Part shown: in pieces, positions 44,442 through 52,011 of the stretch
How the letters are laid out: each line of letters opens with the position of its first letter
Numbering within the stretch: position 1 is the first letter of the stretch
DNA from: Belnapia rosea
GTDB taxonomy: Bacteria; Pseudomonadota; Alphaproteobacteria; Acetobacterales; Acetobacteraceae
Length of the DNA: 64,000 nt
Direction of reading: 5' to 3'
NCBI RefSeq assembly: GCF_900101615.1
Contig: NZ_FMZX01000006.1
Coordinates: 62,001 to 126,000 of the forward strand
Translations under genes and position numbers: made by a program
The notes under the pieces: generated by a model
Told to the model about the DNA's origin: nothing
The model's database searches: none
The model's input: only the letters and a program-made list of their open reading frames with translations

Positions 44442-45443
44442 TCAGCTATAATCCGCCATCCGGCTGCGATACCAGTCGAGCGAACGCGCCAGGCCCTCAT
44501 CCAGCCCGATCAGCGGCGCCCAGCCGGTAGCAGCGCGGAAGGCATGGTCATCGGCGTGGTAGCTGCCGATGTCGATGGGGGCGCGATCGGCCGGGAAGGA
44601 TTTCACGGCGTAGTGACCACGGCCGCCATTCGCGGCGATGAGCCGGTCGGCCAGCTCGATCAGGCTGGCCGGGGGCGATCCGCCGAGATTGAAGACCCGG
44701 CCCGCCACCTCCTCCCGCGGCGCGTATTCCGCCGAGAGCAGGAAGGCGCGCACCACGTCGTCGACATAGGTAAGGTCGCGCAACTGCTCGCCGCCCCAGA
44801 CCTCGAACCCCTCATCCTTCAGCACCTGGCGCATCCAGATGCCGAGGAAGGTCTGGCGCGCGTCGCGGATGCGCAGCCGCGGGCCGTAGCAGTTGGTCAG
44901 GCGCAGCGAGACGACCGGGCGGCCGAGCACGCGCTGCTCGAGCAGCCAGTACTGCTCGCCGGCCCATTTCGAGACGCCATTGGCGTCCGGCGGATTGACC
45001 GGATGCAGCTCATCCACCGGCAGGTGCAGCGGGCGGCCGTAGAATTGGCGGGTGGAGGCATGGATGACGGTCGCCTTCGGCGCCGCCTCCCGCATCACCT
45101 GGATCAGCCGCACCTGGGCCACGGCATTGATGGCGATGTCGGCGACGGGGTCCTTCTGGCCGCCCAGATGGCTGGTCTGCGCCGCCATGTTGAACAGCAC
45201 GTCGACATCCTGGCAGAGCGAATGGAGTTCCACCTCGCGGATGTCGCCGCGCACCAGCAGGACGCCGGCGCCCTCGAGATTCGCCATGTTGGCGCCGCCA
45301 TCGGGAAACATCGCGTCGAGCGCGGTCACCCGCGCGCCGAGCGCCGAGAGCGCGTGGCAGAGCGCGCTACCGAGGAAGCCGGCCCCGCCGGTCACCAGCA
45401 CGCGCTTGCCGCGCCAGAAGGCGGCCCGTTCGGCCTCTGTCAT
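44442..45443 (-). CDS. NAD-dependent epimerase/dehydratase (extended SDR)
   Basis: A 333-aa extended short-chain dehydrogenase acting on nucleotide sugars. VLVTGGAGFLGSALC is the NAD-binding glycine motif, FNMAAQTSH the substrate loop, and ASTRQFYGRP replaces the usual SSxxxYG; the catalytic Tyr-x-x-x-Lys position reads WAGEQYWL, without the lysine, which is unusual and should be checked by alignment. ATG 45443 chosen with GGAAGAGGACC upstream. Pairs with the DegT gene. Confidence 0.87.
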   Translation of the reverse strand: MTEAERAAFWRGKRVLVTGGAGFLGSALCHALSALGARVTALDAMFPDGGANMANLEGAGVLLVRGDIREVELHSLCQDVDVLFNMAAQTSHLGGQKDPVADIAINAVAQVRLIQVMREAAPKATVIHASTRQFYGRPLHLPVDELHPVNPPDANGVSKWAGEQYWLLEQRVLGRPVVSLRLTNCYGPRLRIRDARQTFLGIWMRQVLKDEGFEVWGGEQLRDLTYVDDVVRAFLLSAEYAPREEVAGRVFNLGGSPPASLIELADRLIAANGGRGHYAVKSFPADRAPIDIGSYHADDHAFRAATGWAPLIGLDEGLARSLDWYRSRMADYS

Positions 45444-45470
45444 CGGTCCTCTTCCCTTCCTGGCCCGCAG

Positions 45471-45490
45471 CGCCGCTCCCCTGAGCGGCG
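45471..45490. terminator. Perfect hairpin between epimerase and ion-channel genes
   Basis: CGCCGCTC and GAGCGGCG flank CCCT. It lies in the 132-base gap downstream of the ion-channel stop. GTTT follows on the plus strand, but on the minus strand, the direction of both genes, no T-tract is present. Weak terminator candidate. Confidence 0.35.
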
Positions 45491-45575
45491 GTTTCGGCCC
45501 TGGCCTTCCCGGATCGCGCCGTCGACGCATCCGGCCACATACCCAATTGCGGAGCCGATTGCGGCGGAACGATGC

Positions 45576-46553
45576 CTACTCCCCGGCAACGGCGCGGCGC
45601 GTGGCCTCCTCGCGGGCCAAAGGGGGATTGGATGCCGGAGCGCCCTCCGGCATCCCGGCCCGGCTGCCGCGCATGATCTCGATGAAGCCGAAGAGCAGCA
45701 GCAGTTGCGCCAGCAGCATCTGGATGCTGGCCAGCAGCCGGATGCCGTCATCCGCCGGAATGATGTCGCCATAGCCCACGGTCGAGAGTGTCACCACGCT
45801 GAAATGCAGGGCGTCGGAGAAATCGATGCGGATGGACCCATGCGTGCTGGTGAAGAGCGGGCCCTTGGAGAGCCCGTCGGCGATACGGTAGAGGCAGCCG
45901 AAGACCACCGTCAGCAGCGCCCAGAGGCTGGAATAGGCGGCGATCGGCACGGCGAGGCGGGAAAGGCGCCGGGTGACGGCGCGGAAGATCACCGCGATAT
46001 CCACCAGCAGGCGCACCACGTCGCCGACCGTGACGGCGCTCACGGCGGCGATGGCGGCCATGGCGGCGATCAGCGCCGCGCCCTGCCCCGCTGCCGGCAG
46101 CCGGTTCACCGGCAGGCTGAGCGAGATGACGCCAACGACCCCGATCACCGCCAGCCAACGGGCGAAGCTGGGGAGATGGGCGAGATCGGCCGCCTCCTCC
46201 TCCTGGGCCCAGGCGCTGAGATCGGCACGGCGCAGCCAGCAGGCCAGGACGAAGGTGGCGATGGGCAGGACGAAGCCGATGGCGCGGGCCCAGTCCGGCG
46301 CATCGGGGAAGGCGGCGCGGCCGATCACCACATAGAGGCAGGCATACATCGCCAGCGCATTGGTGGTGCCGAGGGCGAAATGCGGCCCATGCGGGAAGAG
46401 CCGGTAGAGCGCACCGATGGCGAGCGCCGAGGTGCCGAGCAGCACCAGCGGGAAGGTGCCGCCCCGGTCCGCCACGCCGCCGGCCACCAGCAGCATCAGC
46501 CCGAGCGACAGGCCGATCGCGCCGAGATAGCCGCGCGGCTGCCGCTCAGGCAT
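45576..46553 (-). CDS. Two-pore-loop potassium channel family protein
   Basis: A 325-aa membrane protein. The C-terminal third holds a pore loop with the potassium selectivity filter in LSTVGYGDIIPADDG, followed by a pore-lining helix (LLASIQMLLAQLLLLFGF). The N-terminal part has about six hydrophobic segments. No cytoplasmic RCK domain is present. The start overlaps the RidA gene's stop region by 8 bases. Confidence 0.87.
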   Translation of the reverse strand: MPERQPRGYLGAIGLSLGLMLLVAGGVADRGGTFPLVLLGTSALAIGALYRLFPHGPHFALGTTNALAMYACLYVVIGRAAFPDAPDWARAIGFVLPIATFVLACWLRRADLSAWAQEEEAADLAHLPSFARWLAVIGVVGVISLSLPVNRLPAAGQGAALIAAMAAIAAVSAVTVGDVVRLLVDIAVIFRAVTRRLSRLAVPIAAYSSLWALLTVVFGCLYRIADGLSKGPLFTSTHGSIRIDFSDALHFSVVTLSTVGYGDIIPADDGIRLLASIQMLLAQLLLLFGFIEIMRGSRAGMPEGAPASNPPLAREEATRRAVAGE

Positions 46554-46902
46554 CAGGCAAGGCGGCGATGCCGGTGATCTCGACGCGCCAGGCGGGGTCG
46601 ACCAGCGGGGCCTCGATGGTCATCCGCGCCGGCTTGGCCGCCGGGTCCAGCCAGCGGTCCCAGGCGCGGTTCATGGCCGCGGCATCGCGGATATCGGCCA
46701 GCACGATGGTGATGCTGAGCAGGCGGGACTTGCCGGTGCCGGCCTCGGCGAGCAGGGCGTCGATCTGGGCCAGGATGTCGGCGGTCTGGCCCTCGGCATC
46801 AAGGGACGGGTCATCGGCGACCTGCCCGGCCAGATAGACCAGCCCCCCATGCACCACGGCGCCCGAGAGCCGCCCTTCCTCCGCCAAGCGCCGGATCGCC
46901 AT
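46546..46902 (-). CDS. RidA family protein
   Basis: A 118-aa YjgF/YER057c/UK114-type protein; the true RidA group hydrolyses reactive enamines and imines from PLP enzymes. VVHGGLVYLAGQVADD at the N-terminus, ILAQIDALLAEAG in the middle helix and the C-terminal PARMTIEAPLVDPAWRVEITG with the conserved Arg of RxxxE-type ends identify the family. Translationally overlapped with the channel gene. Confidence 0.9.
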   Translation of the reverse strand: MAIRRLAEEGRLSGAVVHGGLVYLAGQVADDPSLDAEGQTADILAQIDALLAEAGTGKSRLLSITIVLADIRDAAAMNRAWDRWLDPAAKPARMTIEAPLVDPAWRVEITGIAALPDA

Positions 46903-47084
46903 GCCTGCCTCCTCTTGCGGTGCGAACCATAGGGGCGAGTGCCACGCCGCGCCTACCCGTCCCTGGGCGCTCCGGCGGCAACAAGCGGAGCCGGACGGCA
47001 TCGGCCCATGCAACGGAACGGCGGCGCGAGCGTAAGACCCACTCGACACCCGCATCGCTCCCACCCCCCAGGGGAGATCATCAA

Positions 47085-48062
47085 TTGTTGGACCCTGCCC
47101 CCCGTGCCGCCCCCCGCGGCACGCCGTCCCCTTCTGCGTGCCCCTCTGAGCGTTCCCTTGGGCGCCCCCTCGAGCGCCGCCTGCGGCCATTCCTTGCCGC
47201 CCTCGCCTGCGCCCTGGCGGCTGCCTTCGCCGCCCCTGCCCCAGCCGAGGCGAAGCCCAACCGGCCGAGCGCCGCACGGAGCGCCGCAAAGGCAGCCCCC
47301 GTGCTGCGCCAGGCCCCGCGCCGCCAGGCCTCGGTCCCGGCGCGGTCGCGTCCGCGGACCGTCGCCGCGGCAAAGCCGCGCCCAGCGGCCGCGCCTGCAG
47401 CCCGGGCCGTAGCGGAGGGCGAGCCCAGCCCAAGCGTGGCCGCGGCGCTGGCTGCCGCCACGCGCTCGACCGGCACCGACCCAGTGCTCCTGCGGGCAAT
47501 CGCTTGGCAGGAGAGCCGCTTCAGCCATCGTGCCGGCAACCGGCAGAGCACGGCCCGTGGCCTGATGCAGTTCACCGAGGCGACCTGGCTGGAAGTGGTG
47601 CGGGATTTCGGGCCGCGGCATGGGATGGCGCGCGAGGCAGCGTTGCTGTCAACCAACCCGCGGACCGGTGCGATCACCACGCGGCACCCGCGCGACCTAC
47701 GGGCCATCCTCGCCCGGCGCTTCGACCCGCGCCTCTCGGCCATCATGGCGGCGGAGCGGCTGGCGGCGGAGCAGGCGGGGCTGCAGGCGATGCTCGGCCG
47801 CCCGGCTGGTCCGGCCGAACTCTACGTGACCCATCTGCTGGGCCCCGCCGGAGCGCGGCGCTTCCTGGCGGAGCTCAACCGTGCACCCGCGCGACCGGCG
47901 CTGGAGGCCGTGGGCTCCGACAGCATCGCCGCCAATCGCGGCGTCTTCTTCGAGCGCGGCACGGGGCGGATGCTGAGCCTCGCCGAGGTCCATGCCGGGG
48001 TGGGGCGGCTTCTGGCCGAGCAAGGTGCATCCCCGCGGCCCATCACCCTGGCTGCCCGATAA
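47085..48062 (+). CDS. Lytic transglycosylase (SLT domain) with basic Pro/Ala-rich N-terminus
   Basis: About 325 aa. A hydrophobic signal-like segment (PFLAALACALAAAFAAPAPA) precedes a roughly 75-residue Arg/Ala/Pro-rich stretch, then an SLT domain: LLRAIAWQESRFSHRAGN carries the catalytic Glu, STARGLMQFTEATW follows, and ELYVTHLLGPAGARRFL is the last helix. Cleaves peptidoglycan glycosidic bonds in the periplasm. No ATG fits; a TTG at 47085 after CAGGGGAG is my best start, but the frame is open to 46920. Confidence 0.82.
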   Translation: MLDPAPRAAPRGTPSPSACPSERSLGRPLERRLRPFLAALACALAAAFAAPAPAEAKPNRPSAARSAAKAAPVLRQAPRRQASVPARSRPRTVAAAKPRPAAAPAARAVAEGEPSPSVAAALAAATRSTGTDPVLLRAIAWQESRFSHRAGNRQSTARGLMQFTEATWLEVVRDFGPRHGMAREAALLSTNPRTGAITTRHPRDLRAILARRFDPRLSAIMAAERLAAEQAGLQAMLGRPAGPAELYVTHLLGPAGARRFLAELNRAPARPALEAVGSDSIAANRGVFFERGTGRMLSLAEVHAGVGRLLAEQGASPRPITLAAR

Positions 48063-48123
48063 AAATCCTTGCTTTCCCGACACTGATCACGAAAGTGTCA
48101 ATCAGTCGTGCCCGAGGGATAGC

Positions 48124-48675
48124 ATGGACGGCGGATATCAGGCGCTGGAACTGGCACGCGGGACGGACCGGCTGGCCACCCCGGCCGGAGGACCATCCGG
48201 CTGGGCCGGAAGGCTGACTGCCTGGGCCGGGCAGGCCGAGCCAACGGGGACGGAGGCCGCCGGCCTCTCCACCGCAGCGGGCGAACCGGGCTGGGCGGCA
48301 AAGCTGAAGGCGCATGTGCGGCAGGCCGGCGGCCTGCGCAGCGCCACCCTCCTGTTCCGGCCGAGCGAGCCGAACCCGGTTTCCGCCTTCCTCGAATCCC
48401 TGACCCTACTACGGGAGCAGCTGCTGCGCGAGCGGCAGCGGGCGGATGCGGCGGAGGCCTTCGGCCCGGCTCAGGTGGCGGTGGCGGAGGCGGCGCTGCG
48501 GGAGGTGCAGGCACGCCTCACCCAGCGCGAGGGCGAGCTGGCGGCGCTGGAAGACCGGCTTGCCGAGGCGGTGAAGCGGGCGGAGCGGGCCGAGAAGGAG
48601 GCGCAATCCGCGCAGCAGGGGCTGCGGCGGCTACGCAGCCGCGGGCTCTTCGCCCGGATCCTCAATATCGAGTAG
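48124..48675 (+). CDS. Hypothetical coiled-coil protein
   Basis: A 183-aa protein of unknown function. Residues about 85-165 form one long coiled coil (LLREQLLRERQRADAAEAF to EKEAQSAQQGLRRL). The N-terminal part is Gly/Ala/Trp-rich with three GWA-like repeats (GPSGWAGRL, AWAGQAEP, EPGWAAKL). No signal or membrane helix. A GAGGGAT ribosome site precedes the ATG. Its TAG stop is the first three bases of palindromic repeat copy C. Overlapping inverted repeats (GACACT/AGTGTC and ACTGAT/ATCAGT) lie 18-45 bases upstream. Confidence 0.75.
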   Translation: MDGGYQALELARGTDRLATPAGGPSGWAGRLTAWAGQAEPTGTEAAGLSTAAGEPGWAAKLKAHVRQAGGLRSATLLFRPSEPNPVSAFLESLTLLREQLLRERQRADAAEAFGPAQVAVAEAALREVQARLTQREGELAALEDRLAEAVKRAERAEKEAQSAQQGLRRLRSRGLFARILNIE

Positions 48676-48712
48676 AGCGGGCCGGAGCGGTTTCCGTTGG
48701 GGAACTGTTCTA
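48673..48712. repeat. Palindromic repeat, short copy C, between coiled-coil gene and zinc permease
   Basis: A 40-base element running from TAGAGCGG to TGTTCTA. It shares AGCGGTTTCCGTT exactly with the minus strand of the copy at 14340. Its two ends are the stop codons of the two convergent genes: TAG at 48673-48675 for the plus gene, and the complement of CTA at 48710-48712 for the minus gene. Confidence 0.7.
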
Positions 48713-49567
48713 ACCGGCCAGATGGCGGCGGCGGAGCAGGCGCGCCGCCAGCCCGTCGACAGGGCCGACCAGCACGGAGACGGCCCAGAAGAGGCCGGCG
48801 CTGAGCACCACGGCGGGGCCGGCCGGGAGGTCGGCGTGGTAGGACAGCAACAGACCTGCGACGCTCGCCGCCATGGCGATGGCCACCGAGGCATAGGCCA
48901 TCCCGCCGAGGCGCCGTGACCAGTGCCGGGCGGCGATGGCCGGCAGCATCATCAGCCCGACCGCCATCAGCGTCCCGAGCGCCTGGAAGGCGGCCAGCAG
49001 GTTCAGCACGACAAGGCTGAGGAAGCCGAGATGCCAGATGGCGCCGCGCGCACCGACGGCCGCGGCGAAGCCCGGGTCGAAGCATTCCAGCACCAGCGGG
49101 CGCCAGGCGAGGGCCAGGGCGGCGAGGGTCAGCGTCGCGGCGCCGGCCATCAGCAGCAGCGCCCCGTCATCGACGCCGAGCACGCTGCCGAAGAGAAGGT
49201 TGGTGAGTTCCACCGCCCCGCCCCGCATCGAGACCATGGCGACGCCGGCGGCCAGCGCCACGAGATAGAGGGCGGCGAGCGAGGCATCCTCCCGCCCGCC
49301 CGTCATCCGCGACAGGGCACCGGCGCCGACCGCAACCAGCAGCCCGGCGACGAGGCCGCCCGTCGCCATGGCGGGCAGCGACAGGCCGGCGATGAGGAAG
49401 CCGGCGGCAACGCCGGGCAGGATGCCGTGCGCCAGCACATCGGCGGTGAGGCTCATCCGCCGCAGCATGAGGAACAGGCCGAGCGGCGGCGCCGCGACCG
49501 AGAGGGCGAGGCAGCCGACCAGGGCGCGGCGCAGAAAGCCGTAATCGAGGAAGGGCTGCAGGATCAG
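48710..49567 (-). CDS. znuB: Zinc/manganese ABC transporter permease (ZnuB family)
   Basis: About 285 aa, eight or nine membrane helices, with the ABC-3 family signature SLTADVLAHGILPGVAAGF near the N-terminus and TLMAVGLMMLPAIAARHW near the C-terminus. It forms the import channel with the adjacent ATPase. No ATG or GTG fits; a CTG at 49567 overlaps the znuC TGA (CTGA), while a TTG at 49672 lies within znuC. No substrate-binding protein gene is in the window. Confidence 0.87.
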   Translation of the reverse strand: MILQPFLDYGFLRRALVGCLALSVAAPPLGLFLMLRRMSLTADVLAHGILPGVAAGFLIAGLSLPAMATGGLVAGLLVAVGAGALSRMTGGREDASLAALYLVALAAGVAMVSMRGGAVELTNLLFGSVLGVDDGALLLMAGAATLTLAALALAWRPLVLECFDPGFAAAVGARGAIWHLGFLSLVVLNLLAAFQALGTLMAVGLMMLPAIAARHWSRRLGGMAYASVAIAMAASVAGLLLSYHADLPAGPAVVLSAGLFWAVSVLVGPVDGLAARLLRRRHLAG

Positions 49568-50292
49568 GCGGCGCAGGCCTCCGCCTGCTCGGCCCAGGCC
49601 TCGGCCATCATGCGGGCGCGGAGGCGGTTGGCGGCGGTCAGCACCTCGCCGGTCGGGCCCCAGCCGAGGCAATCGCGCGCCAGCAGCAGCGTCTCGGGGA
49701 AGTCGCGGCGCACCAGATCGAGATCGTGCAGCACGGCGATGACGGTGCGGCCCTCGCCATGCCAGCGCTTCACCACGGCCAGCAGCTCGGCCGAGGTGCG
49801 GGCATCGAGGGCATTGAAAGGCTCGTCGAGCAGGATCACCGGCGCGTCCTGCAGCAGCAGGCGGGCGAAGAGCACGCGCTGGAACTGGCCGGCGGAGAGG
49901 CTGCCCGCCGGGCGGCGCTCGAAGCCCTGCAGGCCGACCGCGGCGAGCGCAGCCTCGGCACGGGCCCGGCCTGCGCGGCCGATGGCGCGGAAGGCGCCCG
50001 TCTCGGCCCAGAGGCCAAAGAGCACGGCATCGAGGCAGGTCAGCGGGAAGGCACGGTCGAGGCTGGATTGCTGCGGCAGCAGGGCGACCTGGCCGGCGGC
50101 GCCCTCGATGCGGCCCTCATCGGGGCGGTGCAACCCGGCCAGCGCCCGCAGCAGCGTGGTCTTGCCGGCGCCGTTCGGCCCGACGATGGCGGTGAGGCTG
50201 CCGGGGGCGAAGCGGCCGGTCAGGTGATGCACCGCCGCGCGCCGCTGGTGGCTGACGGTGAGGTCGGCGATCCGGATCTCGGCGGGGCTCAT
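49564..50292 (-). CDS. znuC: Zinc ABC transporter ATP-binding protein (ZnuC family)
   Basis: A 242-aa ABC ATPase: Walker A GPNGAGKTT, Q-loop LLPQQSSLDRAFP, signature LSAGQFQRVLFARLL, Walker B VILLDEPFNALD and switch histidine VLHDL. Its ATG overlaps the stop of a 37-codon ORF upstream (ATGA), and a Zur-like palindrome precedes that ORF. Zinc rather than manganese is favoured by the operator type. Confidence 0.9.
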   Translation of the reverse strand: MSPAEIRIADLTVSHQRRAAVHHLTGRFAPGSLTAIVGPNGAGKTTLLRALAGLHRPDEGRIEGAAGQVALLPQQSSLDRAFPLTCLDAVLFGLWAETGAFRAIGRAGRARAEAALAAVGLQGFERRPAGSLSAGQFQRVLFARLLLQDAPVILLDEPFNALDARTSAELLAVVKRWHGEGRTVIAVLHDLDLVRRDFPETLLLARDCLGWGPTGEVLTAANRLRARMMAEAWAEQAEACAA

Positions 50293-50402
50293 GCGGCCAT
50301 GGCCCAGGCGACAGCCAGCCAGAGCCCGGTCGCGACAACCGCCGCCAGCACGAGGCGGGCGGCGGCACCGGATGACAGATCGAGGGGATCGGGCCAGGAC
50401 AT
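50289..50402 (-). CDS. Small membrane ORF (37 aa) at the head of the zinc transporter operon
   Basis: Starts MSWPDPLDLSSGAAARL and continues as one hydrophobic helix (VLAAVVATGLWLAVAWAM) to a TGA that overlaps the znuC ATG. A single-pass membrane micropeptide is predicted. The ATG touches the Zur palindrome, leaving no room for a ribosome site, so it would need leaderless translation or may only be a coupling leader. No homologue is recognised. Confidence 0.45.
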   Translation of the reverse strand: MSWPDPLDLSSGAAARLVLAAVVATGLWLAVAWAMAA

Positions 50403-50422
50403 GATGTTATGAGATAACATCA
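50402..50422. promoter_or_regulatory. Zur-box-like operator
   Basis: A perfect palindrome with 9-base arms TGATGTTAT and ATAACATCA around GAG. The ATGTTAT-N3-ATAACAT core matches the known Zur operator pattern of proteobacteria. Position directly upstream of the zinc transporter genes supports zinc-dependent repression. It also lies only 30 bases from the end of the DUF892 gene, which it is not expected to control. Confidence 0.8.
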
Positions 50423-50451
50423 CCCCCGGGCCACGGCTACCCCCCGGCCGT

Positions 50452-50991
50452 TCAGGAGGCCTTGCGCTTCGGCGCAGCCTTGGCGTCGTTCGCCGCCGCC
50501 TCGCCGCTCATCACTTGGCCCATCAGCACGGACTGGGTCAGCTCGGTGAGCTTGAGGTCGGTCTGCTTCTCCTCCTCGAGGATCTGGCCGAGCAGGTCGC
50601 CGATCTTCTGCTCGCCGAGCGCCTTGGCCAACGAGGCCGTGGTGCCGTAGGAGGCGATCTCGTAGTGCTCGATTTTCTGCGTCGCGGCGACGATGACGAT
50701 GTCGAGGATCGGCCCCTTCTCGTACTCCTCGAGCTCGTGCTGCGCCTCCTCGACCAGGCCACGCATCGCCTCGCAGACCTTGCGGCCAGGACGGGCACCC
50801 ATCTCATCGAGCGCCTGCTCGACGCGCTCGATCTGGGACTGGGTCTGCTCGACATGCATGGTCAGCGCTTCGCGCAGCTCGGGCGCGGTGACCTTGCGGA
50901 CAATGCGCTGCATGTTGCGGACGCCCTGCTTCTCGGCGCTGTAGATATCCTTCAGCTGGGCGACCAGCATCTCGCGGATTTCGTTTTCCAT
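50452..50991 (-). CDS. DUF892 (YciE/YciF) ferritin-like protein
   Basis: A 179-aa four-helix bundle protein. LVAQLKDIYSAEKQGVRNMQ at the N-terminus, HVEQTQSQIERVEQAL in helix two and KIEHYEIASYGTTASLAKAL in helix three carry the Glu/His di-iron-type ligands of the family. These proteins are stress-induced in many bacteria; the function is unresolved. The C-terminus is a short Lys-rich tail. Ribosome site GGAGAG precedes the ATG. Confidence 0.92.
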   Translation of the reverse strand: MENEIREMLVAQLKDIYSAEKQGVRNMQRIVRKVTAPELREALTMHVEQTQSQIERVEQALDEMGARPGRKVCEAMRGLVEEAQHELEEYEKGPILDIVIVAATQKIEHYEIASYGTTASLAKALGEQKIGDLLGQILEEEKQTDLKLTELTQSVLMGQVMSGEAAANDAKAAPKRKAS

Positions 50992-51093
50992 CCGGTTCTC
51001 TCCTTGGTGGCGTGACTGTGGAAAGGAATGGCTGGCGGGGTCCGGAGTTGCCTGCGTGACGGCAACGTCTTCAATCCTTGCAATATTCGCTGT

Positions 51094-51107
51094 GTACGAT
51101 CTCGTAC
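51094..51107. promoter_or_regulatory. Inverted repeat upstream of the DUF892 gene
   Basis: Perfect 6-base arms GTACGA and TCGTAC flank TC, about 100 bases before the DUF892 start and 5 bases from the EamA stop, in a locally AT-richer patch. Could be an operator for the DUF892 gene or part of a terminator for the EamA gene; nothing further supports either. Confidence 0.3.
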
Positions 51108-51111
51108 GTTA

Positions 51112-52011
51112 TTAGCCGCGCGAGGCGAGCGCTACGCCACCGAGCGTCAGGGCCAGGGCACCGACCTGGCGCAGGCCGAAGGGCTCGCCGAGCAGGGCGG
51201 CGCTGCCGAGCACGCCGACCACGGGGACGAGGAGCGAGCCGATGGCCGCCGTGCCGGCCGGCAGGCGCTTCAGGGCGCGGAACCAGGCGAGATAGGCAAG
51301 GCACTGGCCGATGACCGAGGCATAGGCGAGGCAGGCCCAGCCGAGCGGACCGACCCGTGCGGGATGCGCCTGCTCGAAAGCCAGCGCCACCGCGGCCACG
51401 GGCAGCACGCCGATCGCCAATTGCCAGGCGACGAGCGGGACCGGCGCCATGGCGAGCGGGAAGCGCTTGGTCCAGATCGTGCCGCAGGCAAAGAGCAGCG
51501 CTGTCGCCAGGATGGCCAGCACGCCGGGCAGCTTGCCCGCCATCAGGCCGGCGCCGAGATCGAGGCGGCCGGCCATCAGCAGGGTCACGCCGGACAGGCC
51601 AAGGGCAAGGCCCATCAGGCGCCGCCAGCCGGGGCGCTCGCCCAGGAAGGGCCAGGCGAGGATCGTGGCCCAGACCGGCATGGTATAGGCGATGATCGCC
51701 GCCTCCGAGGCATCCAGCCAGAAGATCGCCACCGGCGCGAAGAACAGCCAGGAGGTGACGTTCAGCAGCGCCGCCACGACGAGGCGTCCCCATTGGTCAG
51801 CGCGGGGCAGCAACGCGTCGCGCTGCAGCAGGGCGATGGTCGAGAGCAGCAGCACGGAGCCGGACGCGGCCAGCACCCGGAAGGTGAAGGGCGGCCAGTC
51901 GAGCATCAGCAGCTTCATGACCGGCCAGTTGAGGCCCCAGGCCGTGGCGGTCACGGTGAGGTAGCCGAAGCCGGCCAGCTGCCCCGCGGCCGGGGCGCCA
52001 CGCCCGCTCAC
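51112..52011 (-). CDS. EamA/DMT-family transporter
   Basis: A 299-aa protein with ten hydrophobic segments in two EamA repeats. The first ends AAIIAYTMPVWATILAWPFLGE and the second GSLLVPVVGVLGSAALLGEP, the conserved pattern of the family. Exports or imports a small metabolite, unspecified. Start is a GTG that overlaps the aldo/keto reductase stop (GTGA), so the two genes are coupled. Confidence 0.88.
   Translation of the reverse strand: MSGRGAPAAGQLAGFGYLTVTATAWGLNWPVMKLLMLDWPPFTFRVLAASGSVLLLSTIALLQRDALLPRADQWGRLVVAALLNVTSWLFFAPVAIFWLDASEAAIIAYTMPVWATILAWPFLGERPGWRRLMGLALGLSGVTLLMAGRLDLGAGLMAGKLPGVLAILATALLFACGTIWTKRFPLAMAPVPLVAWQLAIGVLPVAAVALAFEQAHPARVGPLGWACLAYASVIGQCLAYLAWFRALKRLPAGTAAIGSLLVPVVGVLGSAALLGEPFGLRQVGALALTLGGVALASRG

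Noticed and set aside
46920-47084. Upstream extension of the lytic transglycosylase reading frame
   Set aside because: It would place a long basic stretch before the signal peptide and has no ribosome site, so I kept the TTG at 47085 as start.
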